Shown here in pieces: positions 37,163 to 52,100 of a stretch of 64,000 bases of DNA (the stretch's first letter is position 1; each line of letters opens with the position of its first letter). Below the pieces are notes generated by a model. It was not told the origin of the DNA. It did no database searches and saw only the letters and a program-made list of their open reading frames with translations. The stretch is from Anarhynchus alexandrinus (lineage: Eukaryota > Chordata > Aves > Charadriiformes > Charadriidae), in assembly GCA_008711295.1 (NCBI GenBank), contig VUYV01000400.1, positions 310,001 through 374,000 on the forward strand, given 5' to 3'. The position numbers and the translations under genes were made by a program.

Positions 37163-40100
37163 CTGCAAAAGATTGTACATAAAATAATTGTCAATTGAGA
37201 GGTTTCATCTAAACACTAAAGATTCCACAGAAAATTATTTTTTTAATGAAGAAAAACGTGCATTATATTGGGAACTTCACATAATTCTATGTTGCATACA
37301 ATGTCTCTAAGCAGAAAGTTACCAATGCATGGTGAGAAAAATCTTGGCAAAAGTTACCAAAAACTATAATTTGACTTGAGTACTAGTATTTACTTGTAGT
37401 ATAATGAAAGCTCAAGGAAAAGCTACAGCAGGGTTTCACTAATGTGAAATAAGATTCCAGAAACAATAAATAAAAAAATTTAAATAATTATGATTTCTAA
37501 GCAAATTTTACTTTTAGTATATTTCCAATTTAAGTTATGATTTGTATTAGATTACAGGAAAACGTATTTTTTCCTAGAGTTCAATTTTGTTCCAAATAAA
37601 GTAAAATGAAAACCTCAGTTTTGTCAACAACTTTAAGTCTAATGTACAAAATGGCTCAGCTTACATTTTAGATACCTGCTTTTATAAATGAAACAATCCC
37701 ATCAAGTAATGCACCAATGGAGCTGCAAACTACATTACTACTGATATGATGAAGACCCTTGTTACAACAGGCTAATAGCCAGTAAGCAAGGGGAACATAG
37801 TTTACAAAGATTAACATTCCTCAAAGGGTTTAAATGGCTCAAGACTTTAAATTTTGGTTTTGAAGGAAATGAAAATGGATGAAACCTGAATGCAAGTCAC
37901 AGATGAGACTAAATTTTCAAAGGAAATTATTTCCAAGTACCTGAGTAAAACTGAAGGTCAAGGGAGAAAAAAAGAAGGGTTCTCTTCTAAGCATTCTTGT
38001 CATCTGCATACATAACAACTATTTCCTCTTTAGGCTAGGTTTTTTGGTGGGTTTTTTTTTAGTTTGTATTCTGTAAATGGAACTGGATTTATAAGCAAAC
38101 TGAGACTCTTGTCTTACACATCTGTAACACAAACGGTTTAAATTTAACAGCTAACAGAGTACAGCATTGTCTATGGTACAGCAAATAAACAGCAAAATAG
38201 AGATGAGTTTGTGAAAAATTAGAAGTATAAAGGTCCCCCAGCTTGCTGATCTAATAACTAACAGAATAACGGTAGTAAGGGATTACTTTATTCTGGAGAG
38301 TTTTTGCAGTATAGCGCAGAGCTTTTCCAAAATCGGAATATCTAGCTTAGAACTTCGAAGCAACACAGAGCAAGTACGGAAGAAGGATTCGTTACTGCAG
38401 GCTTCCAGGAAAGGCTGTAAGGAATCTGTAAAAGAAAATAATTAAAAAAATGTATCACAGAGCTCAGTGCAGGGAAAAGTAAAACAGCTATTGATACCTT
38501 TAGAGGGCTTTAAGTACCTCATGTTGTGCAACTGTTAGAACAATGAAATAATTCAGTTTATGCTGGGGATGTGATGCAAAACCCAGGTAAAACTAGGAAC
38601 TGAAAAAAATGCAAGTTCCTAAGAGTTCTGACATTACCGACCCTTGTTTTAAAACAAGGCCTATTCCCTTGAGCACAAAGGAAAACAGGAAACAGAACAA
38701 TTTTAAACTCAAATAAAAATTCTTATCTTGAACCTGTTTATTGAATGCTCATTTATCATGGTTCTTTCCTTTTGATCATGTGAGGGGAACATTAAGCCAT
38801 GCAAAAAGACTCACAAGGAAATATTTCAGGCTGCTGCAAATCACATGGACAGGGATAGCACAAGCAGAAGCTAATGTGATGCCTGGCAGCCTTTCATTAT
38901 CAAAATACCATCACTGTTTCAAGACAAGCAAAATAATAATTGAGAGGTAAAAGTAAGAGCTGCATAAGAATACTTAAATAACAAAACTCCCTTAAAATAG
39001 TGCATGAATTTTTAAGTCACATTGTATAACATTTCCCTCTATCCTGTTCCCCAAAATCTAATCACTTCAGGATAAGGTTAAATCTGTTCCCTCATTATCT
39101 CTTTCTTGGTTCAGATATTACAAATTAATTTATAGCAAAAACATAAATAAAATAAGAATTGATTTTTTTAATGAATAGTCTTTCATATAGGATAGGGCAT
39201 TTTTATTAGAAGAATAAAGATGTGATGAAAATATTATAATGTTTACATAATGTTAAAAGTATTTATTGATGTGTTATACCTAATAAGAAATTGCAATATG
39301 CAAATTACAGCATAAACCAATAAACACAGACATTAAAAAAATTCTTCCCACATACGCTGAATACTGTGATTTATAAACAGGATGTCAAGATCATTTTAGC
39401 AGTTCAAAGAGGACTGGATGTATCTTTTTGGTCAGAATTTTCCCTTTCCTTGTCCAAGGACATACAACTTATTAAATATAACAAGTAGCCTTGGAGTGAA
39501 TTCAAGGTTTTAATTTATTTCAGGAAGCTTACTGATACAAAATCAGCAGAAATGCTACAGAAAACTGTTTGGAATAGGGCTTAAAAAAACCCCCAAAACT
39601 AAAGCCAGGTTGAGAGCCTAGACAACTCATTTTCTCAGAGCTGGGCATTTATACTGAACAAGGACCTCATAATTCCTAGACCTTACTGTTAGGAAGATGA
39701 TCTTTAAAAAAAACGTATTTTTTGCAAAACAATGGCATGTCATTGGCTACAACAACAAATGACCCAGTGTTGTCCCCCCTTCCACTCCCCCCGATGCTGA
39801 GTACATCTTACCATGCATTATACTGTACAGTGAAGTCAACAAGATATGTGGGCCTTTACTGGTTTACACCATCAGATGAAGAGACCAAGAAACAGCAAAT
39901 GCTTTTAGCACAGATCAGAGAAGCTATGGCTGCATGTAATCTTTCCTCCCTTTTCAGTGGAGGTGCTTTTGGCAAAATTGACTTAAAATTGACTAAAAAG
40001 GCCGGATTCAACGCACAGAATCCACAAATATATAATGGAATGTGTGGATGGAAACTATACAGATGCAGGTAGCCAGGGGCCAACCTTGCAGCAACAAAAA

Positions 40101-43100
40101 GCAAGATGACAACGGATGTACTATGAAGCTTGGAAAAGGCAGGCAAATGTTTTGTGGTTTGCACAGCTGAAATGTCCTCTGTTCTTTACCCAAAGCAACA
40201 CAAAATAATGATTATTCCAAGAGACATTAATTATCAGGCAATAAATGGTTATAGATCGATTTATTTTTCTGTTTATTTCTACTTTCATGTTTCTTGCATT
40301 CTTTCTACCATATTCAATCCACCTGTGGTTGTATGAGTATTCTTCTCTCACTTTTAGTACTAATTCCAGTTACAATTTGCTGTCTCAAAATTGTAACAGC
40401 AATAAATATAAAACCAGAATGAAACTAAAGTAGAAACGTAAGCAGTAATCAGTAAAAACTATACTAAAAAATAAGTACATACATATTTTTATTCTCTGTC
40501 AGTAAAGATATTATTTCTCATTTTAATTTAGCTTATGGTCTTCAATTAAGGATAGAATGCTTTAACTGAAGTGATATATTAAGTACCACTGACAGATTCT
40601 AAGACAAGGAAAACATCACGGATACTGGAATAGTGAACTGTGACTGCATTTCTATAGACCTGCAGATACCACAACACATCAAAAGCAAATTAATTGAAGA
40701 TTGGAAGTTACAAGAGAATTGCTAAAAGGAACAAAGAAAAGAGCACAGCCTCCTTAAGATGAAAAATAAGGTTCATGCTGAAGAAATAGATTTTATATGT
40801 GTGCATAAATACATATTTATATAAAATAGATAAAGAAACCATTACCAGATATGTTTGAATTGACCTGAAAATGCTTTTTCAATCAAATATCACAAGGGAC
40901 CAGTAGAATGATTTCACAAAAAAAAAAAAAAAAAAAAAANNNNNNNAAAAAAAAAAAAAAGCAAGAAAGATAAGAAGAATATATTTCCTACGGAAAATTA
41001 GAGATTATTCTAATGTGGAATTATTCTAATGTACAACTCAATAGGTAATACAACTGGAAAAATTTGTCAGAAATCCAAGAGAAGTGACTATTGACTGCAT
41101 TCTGCCCTTGGCATGTACAACACAATCCCCACGATGTAGTTACTCAGGGCATGTCAATTCCAGTACTTCTTTTAATATTCTTTTAATATTTCTGTAGTTT
41201 CGCTGAAAAAGGTATTATTTTTCCGAAATTGCAATGTCAAAAACTCAGGGCTGTCAATTACAGCAAGCAGAAAATCCTTAGATGGGTTAGTAGTATGTGC
41301 TAAATTTAGTGATACATGACTGACATACACTCAAGATTCAGCACTGTTTATTGAGCCGCTGCTCCCTATGACAGAACTTTGAAGTTATTAAATACATACA
41401 GCAGTGTATTAAACCTGGAAAAGATAATTAACCCAGAATTCACTTCTAGTATGGTGGTATCATGCTCTGGTGTGTCTAACTTGTTAAAACTCATGAGAAG
41501 AGGCAATAAAACCACAAACAGAAACAGCAAATAAGCAAAACCCAATGCATACAATCCTACCATCTTAAGAGCACTTTGTATCAAAACATTTCTATCACTT
41601 GAGTGTTTGAAGTAAACATTTCTATACAGATAGCAAAAACAGATAGCCTTCTGTAAAGCAAGAAAAATCTAGGACTAAAATTATGTTACCACTTACGAAC
41701 TACAACTTTATAGAAATTCTTCTACAATTTGCTAGAGTTCCTACAACGACTGTCTATTCCCAAGAAATAGAAACAGTCCCATCAATCCGCCCAGCACCAC
41801 TGATGAAGTCTGTTTTAACAACAAAAACTTGAACAGTATCTGTTACTTACCAAAGATGTTTATCAGAAAGGTAAGAAGAGAAAAGTGTAAATAAATGTGT
41901 GAGAACACTGACAATCAAGAAGTAAATTGAGAAGAAAGGTTTTTCTTTTTTCTATTGCCTGCTGAAACAATAAATAGCTTTAGAAACCTCTCATTTAACA
42001 TGACTTCTGACTCTGCTGAACTCTGATTCATAAGAGATCTGAAGATAACAAAACTGCTGAGATGAAGAGGGTGGGTCCTACAATTTATTCCTATAAATAT
42101 CTCTAAGTAGCCATAAAATGCTTTACATTCCTTTTCTGCAGGGGTAAACAAACACCATAGTCAGCTGAGCTGGACATTTCTTTTCTGCCTTGCTCTTACT
42201 GGTTCCTTAAAAATATTTAATTAAAAAAACCCAACACACACGTATATATATGTGTTTTGACTGTGAAGTTTACAAACCAACATAAAATATATGCATTACT
42301 TTTAAGACAGAAATTTTTTTATTATAAAACAAGAGCCAAAGTGGAAACAATTTCTAAAGTTTTGCAAAGTTCAATTATGTGAAAGCAAACTGACAAAGGC
42401 ACACATTTAAATGGACTTTTTGTACACTGCTTATATATTAACTTCAGAAAAACTTTTGCAGAATATAAGTAATCAGAAAATGTACAAAACAAGCATATAA
42501 TTTAAATGCATGTCTAGCTGATGAACTAAAAGAATATAAGCTTCACATTTTAAAATATTTTGGTGGTTTAGATTTACACAGATTTTGTTTTTATTAACTA
42601 TTTTGGAAAAACTAAATTGGAATCCATCCTGACAAAACTTTGGCACAACTTAAAATAATCTGCAAAAGCCTCCACTGGTATCCTTAAAAACTGTGGCATG
42701 TTGTAGTTGCATTATCTTAACTTGATTGGTAGACTGCAATGAACAATGAGCAATTTATCACTGTTGACAGAATTCATCTGAAATTTACCCTCAAAGTAAT
42801 CATTCACTCACAGCATAAAATCTCACCAGCCATAGTTATCCGGAAAATTCTGTTTTATACCTAAAGCTATGCCACCTCAGAAAATGAAGACTGTCAGGAA
42901 TGCCAACTTTAAGTTCATGTTTTAACAAATTAACGATTACAGTTTTGGCGCATTTCTAATTGCACGAGGATCTGCTGGGAGAAGGGAGAGCACGTGACAG
43001 CAATGCAAGTGAGTGACATAGCACTGTCTACTAGTGTGGAAAAGTTAACTAACGCAAAAGTTAGTTAACTACGTACCACAGCAGAAACACTTAAAATGAA

Positions 43101-46100
43101 ACAGTAATATCATGTTGCTACACGTTGCTAATAACCCATTGTCTATAATACAGTCACCTGTAAGATTTGAACCATTTGCTGAATTTAACTCTTTCTCCTG
43201 TAATCAATAGTCAGGGCTGTTAAGTGCCAGTGATTAAAGTGGAGACAGGTCGAGATTCCAGTCAGCATAAGGTACCTCAAGTGTTCATGCCTACATGGGT
43301 GACCTGAGTTAAGAGAGCACAAGTGGCAATTTCAGCTGGTCACCCAATATGTGTTGACATCAGGATGATCTGAATTGCTCCTCGGCTTCCCAGGATGCGC
43401 AAGACATTTATGCAGACATGAGACAGGACGTATGGGAGACCAATGTCATTCTGAAATGGCAACTGAAGGTTACACCCACAAAAAAAAATTGTAATAGAAA
43501 AGGTTAAAAAATTAGCAGGAAGACTTATGTCACAAGAGATGCTTGGAATGAAAAGGAGCCTACAAAGAAAACAGAGAAGATCAGAAAACAAAGCTATGCC
43601 TTGGAGATCAGAAACTATCTTTAAAATAGAAAGGATAATATGAAAAGTCAAGTCAAACCTTGTTAGGAAAAAAAAAAAACTTCTCCCAGCCATTTAAGTA
43701 AAAAATATAACAAAAAGTAGGTAGTAAGGTTATCTGTGGTCAGCACAAGAAAGATGGGATAGAAGCTAATGGTATTTTAGTCTTCTGGGTGCACACTTTG
43801 GCTAATATGCTTGCTTTCAGGAGAGAGCTGTAACTTGATTAAAGGGACAAAAAAAAAAATCCCCAAACTTGTAATTCCAAAAGACTCCTTTAGCCAGGGA
43901 CACCACAACAGACTTCAGGATTCTGAAAGAAATGTTACCTCATTTTTATGACAAGAGTTAAACAATCGTTGCTAACAAGTCAGGAAGCAGCACTTTTTGA
44001 AGAAAGAACAACCAATGCAATATATTGCATATATATATGTTGGATTTGGACAAAATAAGGCAATCTGAACACATGTGCCCTTCAGCAAGACTCTAGAGAT
44101 ATTTTCCAGAAGTAAAGGAGACAAATAAAAAATAAGTTTCTCTATAAGTATGTGCATAGGAACTACAGGTATGTTGTGTCAGAGTAGTCAGATACTTTTG
44201 TTTGGCAAATAAATGCTACAGCAGTTACAACTCCACTGGACTTCAATACCATTTGGTAAAGCAACACGTGACATTACACTGGAGAAGCGGGGGTTAGCAG
44301 AAGGACTGGAAGGTATGCAGTGTAAGGAATTGGCTGAAAGCAAAGCAAAACATTTTGCCTTGAAAAGTGAACTTTAGTTTTAAATACTGATTTTTGCAAC
44401 TGTGCTTATTTAGTGTAATAATTAATGACTGTGGCATGAAACCAGCAGTAGTCTAATGAAATTCCATGCTGAAACTGCCCATATAGAAGGCAACAGGTAT
44501 CAAATACATGAAAAACAGAATTATCTCACTTGCTACAATAGCAGAAGCGTAAAGACAATACTCTAAGAAACAACAAACATTTTTCCTGGAAAATCACTGA
44601 TTAGAAACATCACAGGATGAAAACTTTTGGTGCGCTAATTGAACTCAGTATGCCTATAAGCAACCAACATGGTCTAACCATTAAAGACTGATTCTAATGA
44701 GCCTGAGAGAGAGAGAGAGAAAAACACCATTTTAAAAATAACCCAGATAGTATTATAAACTGAAGCTATGCACTACTATGGGTTACTTTGCTCAAGAAAC
44801 CAGAAAAAGCCTAATGAACTACCAGAATCATGAAGGAATCACAACTCTTGTCTTACAGAGGACATCTAAAGGCGCTTTGTTCCAACACTTTCTGTCAGAG
44901 CTTGCCTGCCTTGTTTCCCCTGCTCCCGTATCTCCACTCCTGTAATAACCAGCTCAGAAATAAGCACAGTATTTCAAAGACAATGACGAACTCAAATAAG
45001 GAAGCCTTTAGATAAATAAACCTATTTATCAGGCATGACCTGAAATTCACCAGAGTGCAAGTAAGCAGGTAAATAATGTCTGAACTCTGACAATTCACAG
45101 ATGTTACTCAAACTGCACAAATTGTACTACTTCCAAAAAAAGCCTTTCTTTATGAAATTATTTCAATTATGGCATTGCTCTAAATTCACCTTGAAAGTTA
45201 CAGAAAAAAGCTGAAAAAAATGTGCATTAAAAATATTTTTTCTAATTAAATCATACTTTAATTGTTGTAAATTAAATCATTTTACGGAAAATTATAAAAC
45301 TGTAAACTGTTTATAAAAAATGCAAGTTTAGTAAATACGAGCAAACAAGGTCCTACTTGAATAAACTTTACTGTTCTAAAGATTTGATAGATTAAATTGA
45401 CCTGAAAGGGGCTGTGTATATCCAAGTACTGATATAAACAACTCCTTTTTACATCAAATACTTTCAAAAAGTTAGCATTCACATCTACCTTCAAAACGGT
45501 ACGCTGCTTATGAAGTACAGTATTATTACCCTGAATGAACAGTGAAGTTTTATTTACAAAGTGGCTACTTGGCTCTACATAAGTTTATATTTAATGGTCT
45601 CTTTTATTTCTTACTTTAGAGTGGATGAGGCAGCAGTCCAAAATTCAGAATGGCTAAGCATTACACAACTGTTACTAGAACAAGAAGAAAATAATGACAA
45701 GAACATTTTTTCCTATTAGAGAGAAGGGTACTATTACTTCAGTAGAAATCAGATGACATTATTCCATTTACTGCATTCATTTTTAAATCCTGTAAACGTG
45801 CATTTCATCAAAATCAAAGTATTCAAACTAAGCTTGCAATTAATTAACATGTGCAAACTTTTGGGGTACTTGCTTGCTTTCAGCAAGTATACAGGTTGGT
45901 CCTAACATTATCATAGGCTGCATTTAACAGAGTTAGAGATATTTATCTGTGGTTAAAATATTAAACTAAAACATCTATTAATCCAACATAATTATTCACT
46001 GTTCTCAGAAGAATGAATAAAAAAATTAGAAAGGTAAGACAGGATAATAGAGGAAGGATTTCCTTTTAAATGGTTTGTATTTCAATGTTTATCCCACATA

Positions 46101-49100
46101 AGCTGTAAATCATTCCTTTCGCTATAGCTTCAAACACAGTTCCTCAGGATAGTTTCACATCTGCCTTTCACACAGGTGGGTGGGAATCCTACCTTAGTAT
46201 GGTATTCGCAGACTTGACAGTTTTACCCTTTCCGTACTGCAGAATAAGCTCATTTGAAAACTTCCAATCCTGCGAACAGTTACCAGTAAAGATAATAAGC
46301 TGCTTGTATTCTTTAAAGTCTCAAAATGCCAAGACTCAAGAAAAAAATAAAGGGGTGGGTTTGGCTTTCTTTGACAGGTTCTAACCACCAACTTTTCAGA
46401 AGTACCTGAAGAACAGTGTGAATTGTGGAATACCTAGCATTAGTTATGGAAGCATTCCAACTCGAAGGAAGAGAGGGAGTGTGCATGTAGGCAGTACACA
46501 TAAAAAGACTGTCTCCATAGTAAGAAGTTGTGATTCAGTGTAAACTGAATCTTTTTATCTCCACTGGCTTCATTAACTTCCCCATGAGATGAATAAATTT
46601 GGACACAGACTTGGTTACCCGTGACCATAATATTTTCTTACAAAAAAAAAATTAGAAGTAAGGTTCAGTGAATGTGTAAATACAGCTTACTTTTGCAGTT
46701 CCTAAAAATCTTAAGTGATGTTAATATGGTTAAAAAAACATACTTAAGCCCTACCAGAATGTGCATTAACTTGCAGTAAGCATGAGAGTCATTTAGAGAT
46801 TTTTTTTCCCAATATGCACTCATTTCAATATGTGAATAGGCACACACTAATGAAAAATATTCTCTCTGTAAAACAGAAGTAAGCTTAAAGACGAAGTAAA
46901 TGTAAGCTTCATTTAAAGCAAAGGCCAGTGCTTTGTAATGTCTACTGAGCAAGTAAGTTTTGATTTCCTTGAATGCACACAAGGTTGGGAAAGGGGAACC
47001 TACTAATCTACGTGACGGAAGTCAGCTTTCACTGCAGGAGGAATTTAAGATGTATGCTGTCTTTGTGTAAAAGTGCAAAGGGTGAAACTGAGACAGGCAG
47101 CTCTCTGCTAATAGCAGATCTCAAATCAAGCATGAATCAAGACTACAGTTCAACAATGGTATTTTTGATAGGTGACTATAAACTCACCACATCCTTTGGA
47201 ACCCTTCTAAGTGATTCACAGGTTAAAAAAAACACAGTAAGCTCCGTGAGAAGTGAGGAGACAGGAACAACAGTATTTAACAAGACTGTATATGACAAGT
47301 ATTCATCTACAGGGTGATTTAATACTAATGATGTGATGTTCTTCAACACCCACAGAACAAATTTTCTTGCTGAGGTCATGCTACTTATTACTAGATTGTT
47401 TCCAGAAAATGTTTCAGTTCTGGCATCCAGGAATTCTCTTGAATGGTGTGCTGCAACTACTGTCCTAGAAACATGATCTGCTGAGAAAATAAATTTGTAG
47501 TCATCAGGAGAGAACTTTGGGGTATGAAGATGCCCTGGAAGCCACTGGTGTCATACTATAACAATCTGGATGATTAAAAGTAACTATTATTTCAATTATT
47601 AAACATTAATTTTAATAGTAATTTAAATGGGAAATGGTAGGAACTTTGTTAAGCAATAAATACGTTATGAGCCATTCCACTAAACTGAAACAACAGTATT
47701 TAGCAGTTAATACATTTTGCTCCAAAAAGGCAGTCAGAGCACTGCATTTGTGGAAATTTATCACCGAGCACATTCAGAGTTTATCAGGACACTAAATCTA
47801 CTTTTTGTGACAATACTACCAGAGAAGGTTTTGTTCTTACTTCTATCTTCAGACAGGTTCATACCTTATACATGCGCCTAAAAACCAAACATCATGGCTT
47901 GGTAGCCTGCTTTCCTTAACTAAGGTAAGGAAACCTTCAAAAGCCTTGGTATTGAAATCTTTCTTCCCGCTCAAATCAGCAGGAATATATCTCTTCCCCT
48001 TTTACTCAAGGGGAAACGAGAAAGATGTCTTTATAGACCACTCATTAGTTTCAAAGAACAAAAGAAGGATCAAGTTGAATTTTATGGCACTCATCTGAAG
48101 CCCCAGATTCAAGCCAAACACCACCACCATTAAAAAAAGACTGTAGGACGTGTTCCCTTGATTCTGCTTTTATCAGTCAGTCTTTGCAGCAAAGGAAAGA
48201 TGGGCATCCTCCAGAAAACAAACATGGATTGAAAACCTGGCAATGGTTATGGAGAGTCAAGTAAGAGATTGAAAAGGATAAACCTGATCTGGCACTCATC
48301 CCATCTGACCATGAAACAAAACCAGTACTGATGAGATCGCTACAGTGAAAATATAGCTAAACCAGCTATTGGAAAGTACATTTAAAATAGACGACTGAAC
48401 AGGTTGAAATGTACCAATTTATGCACCATTACAGACATTTTTAGACAAAAATATTAGCAGAATGTAGGAGAGAGAAAGGCGTAAAATATCTTTGTTGAGC
48501 TGATTTTCTGCTGTCAGGTTCCTAACAAGCTGTTAACTCTCCCAACTGTGGATTTTAGAAGCAATGTATTACATCTACTGAAGACAGCAGACTAAACCAA
48601 CTAGACTTCAACTTAGGCCGCTGAGCTCATCTTAAGGAAAAGAATCATTCCAGCATGCAAGTGACATGAAATAAAACATAAATTAGTTAAAATTATATTG
48701 TTTACCCTAACAAATACACATTAATTTCAGCTACTTATCAAGTTTCTAGCATAGGTTAAACGAAGCAAGTATTTGCTAACAGAAAGCAAATGGTTAGGTA
48801 AGGATTTCACTCAGTTGCAAAGTTTCTTTCCTTAGTAAAAATAGTGAACAGAATCCACATAAGTACTGGAAGATGGAAAAAAAAAAGAAAGAAAGAAAGA
48901 CAGACAGACAGACTATCACAGCATGAAAGTAAGCTGAAACTGAAGTTCTCTTGACACAAAGCAAACTCTCTGAAATTACAGCATAACATCTGTAGCAGCT
49001 CCTCTCACTCTTACGCCCTGAGGAGCTGGCCGAAACTAACCTCAACTGCTTTCACCCCTGACATTTAAAAGCCAGCCTTTGTTCCAACTATGAATGTTTT

Positions 49101-52100
49101 TGTATATTACAAGAACAGTAAACAGTATAACATTTTACCCTCCTCCTTAGGCTTTAACATTTTTAAAAAAGAGGTGAGGCAAACAAGATTAGCATACATA
49201 TATATATATCTGTGATGTACTGTTACAGTTCCAAAAACGTTAACGATTGGGACAAAATGGTAAGATTATTTTTGGCTGGCTTCATACTTCAGAATTATAC
49301 AATGGTATGAAAATGCACTGATGTTTTGGAAATGTTTCTGCAGCTGGAATACTATCCAAGTTCTGATACCTAAAACATAATGTAGTCTGGTGACATGTAT
49401 GCAATTTGAGATCCCAATTTGATAAATACACGTAACTTGAATCCTTCCAAGAAATAATGTTACTGTATTGTATACTATAATGTGGGCTCTGGGGCTTTGT
49501 ATGCTATGATGATGCATCTAAGTTTCAAGAAACACACACAAATAAGCTTACCAAGGGTACCGAAAGTCTTAATCATTTCTTCACATAATTCCTGTGGTGT
49601 TAAGACCACTGTGTTTCTAGGGACTAGCTGGACAGGTACACTGGTGTTATCCACTCTTGTACAGAAAACACGCCAACTCAGACAAAATTTTCATGATGCT
49701 GTGGACCTCAGGCATAATTTTATTTATAGTTTTAAATGAGCTTGCAGCTGGTATATGAGATCTACTACACTGGCATCATTCCTGTGGAATATGGAAAACT
49801 CTCCTTAACCTGGAGTCAAAAAGATTAAAGAGTAAATCCTGATCCTGTTAGTGACTGAAAATGTTCCAACCTGGAATCTGAAGCAATACTAAGAGATGAA
49901 CCAAAAAGAGCACCTTGAAGGTTGATAGCCCATCTTGTGACTCTAATGAGAAAATAATGACAAATGGTTTTACCACTAAGAATGCAAATGGATAGACCTC
50001 TTGACACAAAGGGGGTCAAAATAAGCCTTTTGTCTTTGGAGTAGGAATGAAATGTCTAATCCCTGATTACTAAGGTTACATTTTCTGCTCTTCTGTCATC
50101 TAAGAGAACATTCAGATGTTGCTTTAATAGTACCTTGTTGTGAAGGCATGGATGGAAAAGGTAATACAAGAGTACAAATTCACTGAAATATTCTGTAATC
50201 TATAATTCTGAAATCTGTAATATTCACTGCTCACACTTTTCTCGCTCTTGTTAGACCTGGGGATTCCAAGTCAGGTTTTCTGAAAGAAAGCCTGTCACTA
50301 GAAGTTGTGTAGGAGCCATTTGGTCTAGTAACCTATGCTTCTTCCTTTGCACCTCACATGTTGCGTAGTGCAAAAAACAGTCATCTGCTTCTTCCTTCAG
50401 ACTGGAATGCATAAGCTCACTGAAAACACAGAGGAGCTCCAAATTCTTAATGAGTGAAGCGTTTCAGTAGCCTTTGAACTGAAGGGGTAGCAATCTTTAA
50501 ATTAAGTATTTTTTATGTCTTGAACTCCAACCCTGATAGTTATCTTCACCAACCACAGTCTTAAGGGCATGGATGTGCCCAAACATCCAAAAACGTGTGT
50601 GGGCACATTGCATACAAGGTGTCATGATACACAGAGATTTTGGCTATCAGCTGCCTCTCACCATATAGATTTTACTTCTTCCCACCACTCTGTGGGAGTC
50701 TTTTTATAAACAGACAACCTATTTTATAAAAGTTAGCCTTACCTTGACAGAAGCACATGGTAAGTATCAACACACATTTACAGAACGACAAAGTAGATCT
50801 TGCCAAACAAATTCTTGTTTACTGTCCTTTTTCATGCATTTTTTTTCAGGTTTTGAAATGCCCTGAAGCCATCCTCTGGACCACCTTATGATCTAGCAAG
50901 CTTTCTCAGACAACTAAATCATTCTAGAATTAATTATTCCTCCACCTCTGCCTGCTGATCCTTCTCTTCCTTGTGAAAAAAAGATGTAACAGGCAACAAT
51001 CAGAACAGTAGGAGATATTGCGTCTGAATGCATATCCTGAGCTGGTCAGGACTGATGACCACATAATAATAACATCATAGGCAGACAGATAAAAAAGTAC
51101 TGAAGAATGTTACCTTTCAGTCCTCCACCACTTTCCATTGAAATGGTGTTGTCAGGACTCTCCTAGATTCTTGATGTGAAACTCCTGAACAGAAGTGGAT
51201 AGGGTGTGCATGAAAGGTTGTGTGCCAATAAGATACACAGCAGCAATACTATAAATTTTAATTTGCCATTAAGGTCTTGTACATAGATAGAAAACGGATG
51301 ATACCAATGCCTCAACTGTTGCATTTGACATCATGTTTTCAGTAACTGAATGCCTTATCAGCACTGCCAACGTCCTATGAACTTGCAATGGAAACTTGGA
51401 TCCTAGAACCATTGTACCAGATATACTATGAAGCCAGAAGCAATGATACTGATCTAAAATATGAAAACGTGCATACCAAAACCAAATCAGTCAATGGGCT
51501 TAAGCCGTACTGCAGACTCTCATTATGATTTCTATCAAAGCACAGAAATATCCATCTTAGATCAGTAGGTATTTTCTTCAAATGCAGCTTAAGTAATTTT
51601 CCTTAATATACAAGGGAAATCTAAGTTTCATTTCTGGAACATGAGGAAGATAATTTCTTAAAGGGAAGAGAACCTACATGAAGACCTCAGACAGACCTGG
51701 ACTGTACAGAACCATTACCATTCATTGCTTCCTATAACAAAAGGTAGATGCAGTTACACGGAGGAGTAGTGCAGCATAGTAGTTATCTCATATCTGATTC
51801 ACATCTTTCAGTCTGGACAACTAAAATTTGAATCTGTAAAAATCCTCCACAAAAAATTTTGAAACTTAAAAAAAAAAAATAAAGCACTGGCTTTTTTTTC
51901 CAACTTAATTTCTAATCACTTCAGCTCTAAAGGTAATATGTTTGAACAAAAATATTGGAATGCTCCTATAGAACCAGAAAATTATTGCAGCAAGTTGAAA
52001 GAATGCCTAGGATTGCATATCGTACAGGAAAAAATAAAAGCCTAGACTTTGCCTCCTATTGGTCAAATGTTGTCTTTTTGGGTAATGTGATTCCATATAT

